Assembly: GCF_000473325.1 (NCBI RefSeq)
Contig: NZ_KI421513.1
Location: 2,861,217-2,925,216 of the forward strand
Length of the DNA stretch: 64,000 nucleotides
Source: Leisingera caerulea DSM 24564
GTDB taxonomy: Bacteria; Pseudomonadota; Alphaproteobacteria; Rhodobacterales; Rhodobacteraceae
Direction: 5' to 3'
This document shows positions 9,542-16,348 of the stretch, piece after piece. The translations under genes were made by a program, and so were the position numbers. Numbering within the stretch: position 1 is the stretch's first letter; every line of letters starts with the position of its first letter. The notes below the pieces were generated by a model. That model worked only from the letters and a program-made list of their open reading frames with translations. It was not told where the DNA came from and made no database searches.

Positions 9542-9697
9542 TTATGCCTCCTTTTCCTTGCGGGGCGCAGCGGCGAGTTTGGCCGGAGCGGGGGATTTGG
9601 GTTTCGGGTCCGCGGCGGGCTTTTCGACCTGCTGCAGCTTGCCGTCAGGCTTGCGGATGAAGCTGCCGCCGGTTTGGGGCAGGGGGTTCTTGCTCAT
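9542..9697 (-). CDS. Small basic Pro/Lys/Ala-rich phage protein
   Basis: A 51-codon gene too short for most gene finders. Its ATG overlaps the stop of the upstream tail gene (ATGA) and its TAA is followed immediately by the ATG of the tail tube gene; the last codons provide the GGAGG ribosome binding site for that gene. The C-terminal half is rich in Lys, Pro and Ala (KPAADPKPKSPAPAK). No family recognised. The perfect overlap on both sides supports that it is translated, if only to couple its neighbours. Confidence 0.6.
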   Translation of the reverse strand: MSKNPLPQTGGSFIRKPDGKLQQVEKPAADPKPKSPAPAKLAAAPRKEKEA

Positions 9698-10122
9698 TGC
9701 GCGATCCTCAGTTGCGTGTTGATGGAAAAGACCAGCTCGTAGAACATCCGGCCTTCCTTGAAGCCGAGCAGGCGGCCGCCGCCGACCTGAAACACCCCGG
9801 GCCCCTGTTCCGGCGCCCAGCCCGCGACGGCCCCGATCACGGCCTTGATCAGAGGGCTGGCCTCCGCCAGGGCTTTGCGCCCGGCCTTGTCTTGGGAAGA
9901 CGCCACCAGGACCACGGAATAGCTCTCAGCCAGCTCCTGGCTGAACACTCCGGTTCCATCCTGGGCCTTGCCGCCCTTGATGCCGTTCGGGCAGACATAG
10001 GCGTTGGCGTTTTGGGGCAGGCGCTTGCTGTTCATCAGCTCGGTGAAGGACAGCACGCCAGATGCGCGATGGTGCAGTGCGGGCACCTCAGAATTCAGCC
10101 GGGCAATCAGCGCGTCGATCAT
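9694..10122 (-). CDS. Tail terminator / head-tail completion-like protein
   Basis: A 142-residue protein placed between the gp36-like connector and the tail tube genes, where siphophages encode the tail terminator. It begins MIDALIARLNSEVPAL and ends with a predicted beta segment (FYELVFSINTQLRI), consistent with terminator folds that cap the tail tube. It overlaps both neighbours by a few bases. The function is inferred from position and size. Confidence 0.6.
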   Translation of the reverse strand: MIDALIARLNSEVPALHHRASGVLSFTELMNSKRLPQNANAYVCPNGIKGGKAQDGTGVFSQELAESYSVVLVASSQDKAGRKALAEASPLIKAVIGAVAGWAPEQGPGVFQVGGGRLLGFKEGRMFYELVFSINTQLRIAQ

Positions 10123-10550
10123 CAGATAAACCCTTTCAGGTTATCCGGGGTCAGCGGCCGCTTCCGGTCGTTGACGCGCACCCCGTTGCCGGGCTGTGTG
10201 GCCGGTTCCACGCCTTGCACCGGCAGGCGCACTTCACCCTTGGCAATCTGGCGCAGGGTGGCCTTGGCGTCCTTGTACTCTTCCACCTTCTTGGCGTCCG
10301 GCTCGTAGAGGTGCAGCTTGTAGATGGCGATCTGCTCCGCCAGCTCCTCGATGAGGGGCGGGGTTTCCGAGAGCGGCAGCACATAGCGGCCCTGCAGGTG
10401 GCCGTCGATCAGGGCCGCGGCGCCGGTGATGGCATCGGTGACCACCGTGGGGTCGATCTGGCCGGTCGGCACTTCGGCGCGGTCGGTCAGCTCGATCAGC
10501 AGGCTCTCGCCGTAGCGCTTAATCAGCTTGTCCTGGGTGCTGTAGGTCAT
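10122..10550 (-). CDS. Mu gp36-like protein (DUF1320), head-tail connector
   Basis: A 142-residue protein beginning MTYSTQDKLIKRYGE, with LIDGHLQGRYVLPLS and LAEQIAIYKLHLYEP, the signature of the DUF1320/gp36 family. In Mu-like phages it lies downstream of the major head gene and is thought to be an adaptor between head and tail, similar to gp6-type connectors. It overlaps the terminator-like gene by one base. Confidence 0.87.
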   Translation of the reverse strand: MTYSTQDKLIKRYGESLLIELTDRAEVPTGQIDPTVVTDAITGAAALIDGHLQGRYVLPLSETPPLIEELAEQIAIYKLHLYEPDAKKVEEYKDAKATLRQIAKGEVRLPVQGVEPATQPGNGVRVNDRKRPLTPDNLKGFI

Positions 10551-10605
10551 GACGCTCTCGGGGTTCGGGAAGGGGGAGGCGGCGCGCGGGGCGCCGCCTG
10601 CAAGG

Positions 10606-11091
10606 TCAGCGGACGGAGACGATCAGCTCCGGGTCGTTCATCAGCGCCGCAATGTCGTCGTCGCTCAGATCTGCGCGCGGGATTTTGGTCTCGTCGCGGC
10701 TGAACTTGCGCCCGATCCGCCAGCGGCCACGCTCCGGCCCCTGGACAACCACAAAGCCTTCAGCAGCTTCGTCCTGGCCGTCCTGGCCGTCCTGGCCGTC
10801 CTGGCCGTCCTGGCCGTCCTGGTCGCCCTGGTCGCCCGGTGCGGCGTCCTCGTCGCCGGACTGGGTCGCCGGGGCGGCGGGGGAAGGTGCCGCCCCGGTG
10901 TCCGGCTGCTGTCCCGTTTCAGCAGCCTTGGCGCCCGTCTCCGGATCGCCATTCGCGTCCTTTGCCTGAGCGGCCGCCTTGGCTTCAGCCTCGGCAATCG
11001 CTTTCTTCAGGTTGTCGGTGGACGTGTTTTTCGCCAGATCCAGCTTGAGTTCAGCGGCGCGGGCGAACAGAGCTTTGCGTTCTGCGTTCAT
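10606..11091 (-). CDS. Mu gp35-like head-associated protein with GQD repeats
   Basis: A 161-residue acidic protein. Residues 1-40 form a LEM/HeH-like helical unit (LFARAAELKLDLAKNTSTDN). The middle is Ala/Pro/Asp-rich and contains five tandem Gly-Gln-Asp triplets. The C-terminal part (RWRIGRKFSRDE and IPRADLSDDDIAALMNDPEL) matches the conserved end of the gp35 family that follows the major head protein in Mu-like phages. The low-complexity stretch is encoded by near-perfect 9-bp repeats, so length variation between related phages is likely. Confidence 0.8.
   Translation of the reverse strand: MNAERKALFARAAELKLDLAKNTSTDNLKKAIAEAEAKAAAQAKDANGDPETGAKAAETGQQPDTGAAPSPAAPATQSGDEDAAPGDQGDQDGQDGQDGQDGQDGQDEAAEGFVVVQGPERGRWRIGRKFSRDETKIPRADLSDDDIAALMNDPELIVSVR
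10771..10833. repeat. Seven tandem 9-bp repeats (GTCCTGGCC) in gp35-like gene
   Basis: Five exact and two one- or two-base variant copies of gtcctggcc follow each other. They encode the Gly-Gln-Asp triplets of the gp35-like protein on the minus strand. Confidence 0.9.
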
Positions 11092-11103
11092 CAGATCAGC
11101 TCC

Positions 11104-11994
11104 TTACGCCAGCCAGGGAACCATCAGCACCTCAGCGGTGCCGCGCCATTCGTTGTCCGAGCCGTTGATCTGCTCGTTCTTCATCAGGCGATTGGCTGCG
11201 CCCTCGTTGGAGGGGCCAACGACCAGCAGGTTCGGGGTGATGCCCAGCGGGCGGCCATGGTCACCCTTCAGGCTGGTGAGCGCCACGCGGGCGGCCTCAT
11301 AGTTGGCGGCGTCCAGCGTCTGCTTGGAGCCATGCGCCATCTGCCAGTAGCCGAAGCCGACGTTGGAGCGGCCATCCACCCCGTAGATGAACTTCTTCTT
11401 GCTGAAGACATTCGGGTCCTGCGGGTTGTCCAGGGCGACGAAGTTCGGTTTTTCGCGCTCCTGGAACAGGATCGGCTTCAGTGCCCGGCTGGTATCCAGC
11501 AGGAACCAGGGAGCGCCAGCGCCGCCGGAAGTGTTCGAGACGGTGATCACCTCGCCGTTTTCGTCCAGCACCGGATGGTCGGTGTCGAAGAAGTTCTGGC
11601 CGTCGTAGCAGGGCGAAGTGAAGCCGTTCTTCAGCAGGCTGAAGACCAGCTGGTCCGGGTGTGCTTTGGTCGAGCGGCCCATCTCTTCGAACATCGGAGC
11701 GTAGACGCCGATCTTGTCATCCTTGATCGCGTTCCGGTCCACGCCGATGGTCAGTTCGTGGTCCTTGTTCTTGATGGTGTAGGCGTGCTCCGAAATACCA
11801 TGGACATGGCGCTCGCCGACCCATTCGCGCATGTTCGGCATCTGGCCGAGCCAGCCGTAGGTCTCCTCGCCAGCGGTCGATGGAACCACCGTTGCGACCC
11901 GCTCGTACTGCGAGGCAGCCTGGCCGAGACCGCGGTTAAAATGCGCTTTAAAGCCCCTGCGAACGGCTTCAAGAGTTGAGGAATTGATGTGCAT
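11104..11994 (-). CDS. Major head subunit (Mu gpT-like)
   Basis: A 296-residue protein. LVRR-like opening is absent, but SSTLEAVRRGFKAHFNRGL, YGWLGQMPNMREWVGER, YDGQNFFDTDHPVLDENG and the C-terminal PLGITPNLLVVGPSNE are the typical landmarks of Mu gpT major capsid proteins, and the length is near the usual 300 residues. It forms the T=7-type icosahedral shell in this family. It follows the protease/scaffold and decoration genes in the normal order. Confidence 0.93.
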   Translation of the reverse strand: MHINSSTLEAVRRGFKAHFNRGLGQAASQYERVATVVPSTAGEETYGWLGQMPNMREWVGERHVHGISEHAYTIKNKDHELTIGVDRNAIKDDKIGVYAPMFEEMGRSTKAHPDQLVFSLLKNGFTSPCYDGQNFFDTDHPVLDENGEVITVSNTSGGAGAPWFLLDTSRALKPILFQEREKPNFVALDNPQDPNVFSKKKFIYGVDGRSNVGFGYWQMAHGSKQTLDAANYEAARVALTSLKGDHGRPLGITPNLLVVGPSNEGAANRLMKNEQINGSDNEWRGTAEVLMVPWLA

Positions 11995-12004
11995 TGCGGC
12001 CTCC

Positions 12005-12436
12005 TTAGCCTGCGTTGGTCAGCGCTTCATCGAAGCGGACCCAGACGCCCTGGGCGTCCACATTGTCGATGAAGCCGGCGCGGGAGCGGGTGCCAGTGCC
12101 GTCCGTCTTGGCGACGGTCTGGTCGTCCACGACGAAAGACATCTGCCCGATGTCGGCGATGGTGATTTCGTCGGCACCTGCGGAGTTGGCAAATCGGGAG
12201 ATGCCGGGATCGTAAGGCACATCCAGATCGCCATCAGCACCCAGGCGGTTGTCCACATGCTCGCTGGCGCGGCCAACCGCTACCAGGTTCAGGGCGGTTT
12301 GGCCCTTGGTCAGGTAGCCGGCAGCGTTGCGCATGACGATGGCGCCGGTGAAAATCCGGACGGCTGCGGCGGCCTTGCCGACCTTGTTGCCGCCCAGGGC
12401 TTTCGGGGTGTTGCGGTCACTGGTCAGGGCGGTCAT
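12005..12436 (-). CDS. Head decoration-like protein
   Basis: A 143-residue Ala/Gly/Asp-rich protein with predicted beta structure (ALNLVAVGRASEHVDN, FVVDDQTVAKTDGTGTR). It sits between the protease/scaffold and the major head gene. Proteins of this type in Mu-like phages of alphaproteobacteria are annotated as capsid decoration or DUF2190-like. It shares its first base with the stop of the scaffold gene. The role is inferred from position and composition. Confidence 0.6.
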   Translation of the reverse strand: MTALTSDRNTPKALGGNKVGKAAAAVRIFTGAIVMRNAAGYLTKGQTALNLVAVGRASEHVDNRLGADGDLDVPYDPGISRFANSAGADEITIADIGQMSFVVDDQTVAKTDGTGTRSRAGFIDNVDAQGVWVRFDEALTNAG

Positions 12437-13005
12437 CAGCTTGCCTCCTCTGCTTTGGCGAACTCCTCGGCGCTGAGACCGAGCTGGGTGGTGACGCTGC
12501 TCTCTTCCGAGTTCAGCGAAACCTCACCTTCCTTCGGCGCAGGCGGCAGGATTGTGGTGCCGGACTGGGTGAGCTTCGGCAGGCCGTTGATCAGCTTTTC
12601 AGCCATCGCCGGATCCTGCTGATGCAGGGTGATGTAGTGGTCCCGGCTGGCCTGGACGCCGACACGCATTTCCTTGATGGCGCCGTCGACAAAGGCCTCG
12701 GCCGAGGACTTCTTGTTGCCATCCTGGAGGGAGGTGACGGTTGCGCTCAGCTCGGTGAGAGTGGACTGCAGCGCCTCGATGGTGGCGTCCTTGCTGGTGT
12801 CCGCACCCGCGGTCTTGGCCGCGGCCACGATGTCGACCGCCTTGGCGCCCTCTGCACAGCCCAGGGCAATGCCGATTTCGCCCATCTGGGACTGCAGCTC
12901 ATCATTGCCGCCTTCCAGGCGGGCGTTCAGTTCAGTTCGCAGGGTCTCCTCGCTGGCATCGGGCTTGAGGCCCAGCAGCGTGGCGACGAATTGCTGAAAC
13001 TCCAT
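12436..13005 (-). CDS. Nested in-frame scaffold protein (Mu gpZ-like)
   Basis: The ATG at 13005 opens the helical half of the protease gene (MEFQQFVATLLGLKPDASEE). A GGAG lies nine bases before it. In Mu the protease gene contains exactly such a nested scaffold gene, ending at the same stop. The product here would be 189 residues. Evidence is the ribosome binding site, the domain boundary and the Mu precedent; expression is not shown. Confidence 0.55.
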   Translation of the reverse strand: MEFQQFVATLLGLKPDASEETLRTELNARLEGGNDELQSQMGEIGIALGCAEGAKAVDIVAAAKTAGADTSKDATIEALQSTLTELSATVTSLQDGNKKSSAEAFVDGAIKEMRVGVQASRDHYITLHQQDPAMAEKLINGLPKLTQSGTTILPPAPKEGEVSLNSEESSVTTQLGLSAEEFAKAEEAS

Positions 13006-13497
13006 GGTTTCGGTCTCCTGGTGATGAAGCGCGGTCATGCCCTGCAGGTTCGGCCGGTTGACCAAAGACGCGCGCGGGATGGCCAGGATCTCCCGGCCTT
13101 TGGGTTTTTGCAGGGTGATGACGGGAGAAATCCCGTTGTAGGCGCGGTCCTTCAGAAGCGCCTGGCCAGCTTCGGTCCATTCGACCTTGCCCCAGATGCC
13201 GTCTTCGCGCGCCTGCATTTCGGTGATCCAGCCGCGGGCGGGGGCGGGCAGCCCCTTGGGTGCGGCAAGATCCAGTGCGTGGTTTTCGTCAATGGGCAGC
13301 TTGGCCGAGCTGGCAAAGCTGCTGTCGATCACTTTCTGAGCGTCGGCTACATTGTAAGGCCCCCGGCTGTCGTTGGTGCGAACCACACCGGACGCCGCAG
13401 GCAGAAGCTGCACCCACTCCGGAACCCCGTCGCCGTCCTGGCTGGCGGGGATCTCGGATTGCAGCGCGATAGTGGTGGTTTCAAACTCTTTTCCCAT
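12436..13497 (-). CDS. Prohead protease/scaffold (Mu gpI-like)
   Basis: A 353-residue protein when started at the ATG at 13497 (MGKEFETTTIALQ); the longer reading from 13554 would run through the upstream terminator hairpin and is rejected. The N-terminal half carries protease landmarks of the gpI family: LPIDENHALDLAAPKG with an Asp-His pair, ARGWITEMQAREDGIWG and a Ser in PRASLVNRPNL. The C-terminal half is helical and acidic and acts as the internal scaffold. An in-frame internal start at 13005 would give the scaffold alone. It begins about 35 bp after the terminator-like hairpin at 13532-13553. Confidence 0.88.
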   Translation of the reverse strand: MGKEFETTTIALQSEIPASQDGDGVPEWVQLLPAASGVVRTNDSRGPYNVADAQKVIDSSFASSAKLPIDENHALDLAAPKGLPAPARGWITEMQAREDGIWGKVEWTEAGQALLKDRAYNGISPVITLQKPKGREILAIPRASLVNRPNLQGMTALHHQETETMEFQQFVATLLGLKPDASEETLRTELNARLEGGNDELQSQMGEIGIALGCAEGAKAVDIVAAAKTAGADTSKDATIEALQSTLTELSATVTSLQDGNKKSSAEAFVDGAIKEMRVGVQASRDHYITLHQQDPAMAEKLINGLPKLTQSGTTILPPAPKEGEVSLNSEESSVTTQLGLSAEEFAKAEEAS

Positions 13498-13519
13498 GTC
13501 CGCCAATGTCGCAGGACCG

Positions 13520-13554
13520 GAAAACAAAAAATGCCCGCAACGGTTTGCGGGCAC
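13520..13554 (-). terminator. Rho-independent terminator between gpG-like and protease genes
   Basis: A 9-bp stem TGCCCGCAA/TTGCGGGCA with loop CGGT (13532-13553), followed on the minus strand by ATTTTTTG. Its core is almost identical to the hairpin at 22880-22899. Confidence 0.8.
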
Positions 13555-13602
13555 TTTTCTGCGGGAGCGCTTCGGGCAGGTTGGCGCGGCTGGCGCCGCC
13601 GG

Positions 13603-14094
13603 TCAACCCTCGCCGTCAGCGGCGTCCTGAAGCCATTCTTCCAGCTCCAGGACGATGTTGGACTGATCCTCCTCCGAGATCCCGATGAACTCCCGCGCCG
13701 GGATGTCCCCCCAGGGGATTGAAGACCCGTTTGAGGCGGTGCCGAAAGCACCCTTCGCGGCCCCGAACTGCATCACGGCTGATTGAATCGCATTGGAGCC
13801 GTATTCGACGCCGTCCTTGCTGGCCTCGTAGAACAGGTGGTTTCGCATATCACCGCTGACATTCAGCGGCGCGCCGAAGGTCAGCCCCAGCTTGGCATAA
13901 CGGGCCAGCGTTGCCGGTGACCGTGGCGCGAAGGGGCTGCCGTCGGGGTTTTCGCCGCGCTGCATCCGGTCCTGGCTGGAGCTGAGCAACAGCTCGCCAA
14001 TATCGGCCATGGCCTCAGACGGGTCTTCCAGCGCTTCACGCACCGCCTGGAGCATCGGGTCAAGGGTGTCGGTGTTGTAAACAAGTCCGGTCAT
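13603..14094 (-). CDS. Virion morphogenesis protein (Mu gpG-like)
   Basis: A 163-residue protein with SEAMADIGELLLSSSQDRM followed by GENPDGSPFAPRSPATLARY, the standard signature of the Phage_tail_S/gpG family. In Mu, gpG is a tail-length or head-tail completion factor needed to join heads and tails. The C-terminus keeps the IPAREFIGISEED pattern common to the family. It is followed by the terminator at 13.53 kb and preceded by the methylase gene, an unusual neighbour. Confidence 0.9.
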   Translation of the reverse strand: MTGLVYNTDTLDPMLQAVREALEDPSEAMADIGELLLSSSQDRMQRGENPDGSPFAPRSPATLARYAKLGLTFGAPLNVSGDMRNHLFYEASKDGVEYGSNAIQSAVMQFGAAKGAFGTASNGSSIPWGDIPAREFIGISEEDQSNIVLELEEWLQDAADGEG

Positions 14095-14170
14095 GGCTAT
14101 CTTTCTCCTGCAGGCGCGACACGGTGATATTCTCCCGGCCGTAGCACAGTCCTAGCGGCTGGAGCGTTAT

Positions 14171-14206
14171 GCGGGGTTTCCGGCATTGCCGGGTGGGAGG
14201 CCCCGC
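14171..14206. other. Two-part hairpin in the gap between methylase and gpG genes
   Basis: GCGGGG (14171-14176) pairs with CCCCGC (14201-14206), and inside it CCGGCA pairs with TGCCGG (14180-14192). There is no T run on the minus strand, so it may be an mRNA-stabilising or attenuating structure between the methylase stop and gpG. The 129-bp gap holds no gene. Confidence 0.45.
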
Positions 14207-14223
14207 CGCCTGTTTCTCTCCTC

Positions 14224-15039
14224 CTAAAGCAGCGTCAGCCGCGGTTCGAAATTGGTGATGAACAGCTCCGCTGCGTCCGTCGCCGCTTTCTGTGCGACGG
14301 TGTATTTCAGGCGGACCTCCTCAAAACGGAATGCAGCAAAGATCTCGCGGATCTCCGGCCGGTCGTTGATCGACAGCAGGAACTTGCCGTTGATGCCCGC
14401 CAGCAGGTCGGCCATTTTCTGAAACTGGCCGCGGTCGAACATGTCTTTGCCGTAGTCGTTCTCGCCGCCGAAGTAGGGCGGATCCAGATAGAACAGCGTG
14501 CCGGCGGTGTCGTAGCGCTGCACCAGCTCCGCCCAGTCCAGATTTTCGAACACCACGTTCTGCAGCCTCTCGTGGGCTGCATCCAGAATTGGCTCCAGGC
14601 GGCTGAGACTGAACCGGGGGCCATGGGTTGGTGAGACGCCAAAGGTGCCGTCGTGCTGGCCCCCGAATGCCTGTTTCTGCAGGTACAGAAAACGCGCAGC
14701 GCGCTCCAGGTCGGTCAGCGTTTCCGGGTTGACTTGGCGCAGCCGCTCGTACTCCCGGCGCGATGAAATCTGGAACCGCATCACGTCCATGAGCTGCGGG
14801 AAATGGCGCTGCAGGATCCGGAACAAGTTGGTGATCTCGCCATTGATGTCGTTGGCCACTTCCAGCTTGGGTTTCCAAGCCCGCCGCAGGAACACGCCGC
14901 CCATGCCGACAAAGGGTTCGGCATAGGTGGAGTGCTCCACTGTTTCGATCCGCTCAATAATCCGGCGGCTCAGGGCTTTTTTGCCGCCAAGCCAAGGCGC
15001 TACAGGCGCCGCGGGTGCTACTTTCTCCATTGTAGTCAT
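14224..15039 (-). CDS. DNA N6-adenine methyltransferase, Dam-like D12 class
   Basis: A 271-residue protein from the ATG at 15039 (MTTMEKVAPAAPVAPWLGGK). It has the AdoMet-binding PFVGMGGVF at about residues 42-50, the catalytic DPPYFGG motif near residue 185, and INGEITNLFRILQRH, all of the D12 class that includes E. coli Dam and phage methylases. It would methylate adenine in DNA; the target is not readable from the sequence. No restriction enzyme gene is adjacent, so it is a solitary phage methylase that may protect progeny DNA, a role filled by Mom in Mu. It interrupts the gpF-gpG order of the Mu head cluster, suggesting later insertion. Confidence 0.9.
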   Translation of the reverse strand: MTTMEKVAPAAPVAPWLGGKKALSRRIIERIETVEHSTYAEPFVGMGGVFLRRAWKPKLEVANDINGEITNLFRILQRHFPQLMDVMRFQISSRREYERLRQVNPETLTDLERAARFLYLQKQAFGGQHDGTFGVSPTHGPRFSLSRLEPILDAAHERLQNVVFENLDWAELVQRYDTAGTLFYLDPPYFGGENDYGKDMFDRGQFQKMADLLAGINGKFLLSINDRPEIREIFAAFRFEEVRLKYTVAQKAATDAAELFITNFEPRLTLL

Positions 15040-15190
15040 TGGTGATTCCCAAATAGAAGCCGCCTTGCTCTCGCGGGAGCCGGGCGGCACTGAGCTTTCT
15101 TGTGCCGGCGCAGACGCTTTGAACGGATGTTTGCGCGGGAAAGGGTGGTGAGACACCCGATCCCCCCGCCTGGCGGCGAGGGAAGTGTTC

Positions 15191-16348
15191 TTAGAGGCGA
15201 CCGCTCTTACGCAGCAGGCGCTGCAGCTCACGGTCGCGTTTGGCGGCATCGCCGCTCAACCTTCTGAAACTGGTGACGAACAGGCCCTGGCCGGTCTGAG
15301 TGGCCTTGACCACCAGCACATGGCCGTCGGCATCTGCTGCGCGAACAAACACCAGGCTGCGCGCGCCGTCCGGAATGCGGTGGGTCGCCTGGCTGACCGT
15401 TGCCTGGGCCATTGCATAGTCGGCTGCCGTCAGCTCCGGATGTTCGCGGAGCTGCTTTGCGGCGGTCTGGGGCGAAATGTCCGCCACCATCCGCTGGGCG
15501 CCTATGGCCTTGGCGTCCTCTGCCTTCAGGCGGACCAGGGGGAAGTTGCCCTGCGGGTTTTTCAGCCAGGTGTCGAACGGGCCGCCGGCCACCCAGCTCT
15601 GGATCAGGTCGACCGAAGGGCGCTCGTTCAGCTTGTCCAGCTTCTCGCGGAGCTGCAGCACGGTTTCGCTGACGGTTGAACCTGGCGCGTAGCCCCAGCC
15701 CTTTCCAATCCCGGCGGGCGCCCCGGTCCTTGGGTCCAGCTTGTCCCAGCCCGGCTGCAGCTCCACCTCTGGCTTGCCGCCGCGCCGGATGGCCCCGGCG
15801 ACGGAGCGGGCACCGAACACCCGGCAGGAGCAGCCCCAGCCATTGGGCGGGTAGTGGGTGGCCCAGAATAGATGGTCTGCAGGCAAGATCAGCCCGTCCC
15901 AGGCAAGATGGTGCAGGCGCGGTTCGGCCGAGCCGCCATGCCGGTAGACCCAAAACGGGAAATTGCCGTTCCGGAGCTGCGCCAGGCGCCCGGCCATATA
16001 GCTGGTGCGCATGTTGGTGCGGTAGATGGTCCGCATCCGCCAGGCTTCACCTTTGGGGGTGCCTTCGCCAGTCCAGCCGTGCCAGCCGTGCTTCTCGACA
16101 ATGGCCCTGAAATCCGCCTTGAAGGTCTCAAAGCCGGTGCCGTCAGCGATAGCCTTGTCCACGGCCGCTGCCAGGTCTGACAATAGATCCGCGTTCGTGG
16201 CGCCCGCGACCATGAAGGCGCGGTCATGAGCGCTGTGGCGCAGATCCTCCCAAGTGGAGGTGGGCACCAGGTCGCCAAGCCGCAGCCGGAAGGCGGCAAC
16301 CTGTTCCTTGAACGGCTGCCGAAAAATGGCTGAGAACTGATCAGGCAC
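15191..16348 (-). CDS. Minor head protein gpF-like with C-terminal PBECR-type domain
   Basis: A 385-residue protein. The N-terminal two thirds carry the gpF/SPP1 gp7 head morphogenesis pattern: FETFKADFRAIVEKHGW, then MRTIYRTNMRTSYMAGR and the Cys-containing HYPPNGWGCSCRV. The last 75 residues (THRIPDGARSLVFVRAADAD, VVKATQTGQGLFVTSFRRL) resemble the PBECR nuclease-like domains often fused to gpF proteins. gpF is packaged in the head near the portal. It overlaps the portal gene by eight bases. Confidence 0.88.
   Translation of the reverse strand: MPDQFSAIFRQPFKEQVAAFRLRLGDLVPTSTWEDLRHSAHDRAFMVAGATNADLLSDLAAAVDKAIADGTGFETFKADFRAIVEKHGWHGWTGEGTPKGEAWRMRTIYRTNMRTSYMAGRLAQLRNGNFPFWVYRHGGSAEPRLHHLAWDGLILPADHLFWATHYPPNGWGCSCRVFGARSVAGAIRRGGKPEVELQPGWDKLDPRTGAPAGIGKGWGYAPGSTVSETVLQLREKLDKLNERPSVDLIQSWVAGGPFDTWLKNPQGNFPLVRLKAEDAKAIGAQRMVADISPQTAAKQLREHPELTAADYAMAQATVSQATHRIPDGARSLVFVRAADADGHVLVVKATQTGQGLFVTSFRRLSGDAAKRDRELQRLLRKSGRL

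Noticed and set aside
10771..10833. Short tandem repeat array considered as CRISPR-like
   Set aside because: The units are 9 bp, contiguous, and encode Gly-Gln-Asp triplets inside the gp35-like gene; there are no spacers. No CRISPR array was seen in the window.
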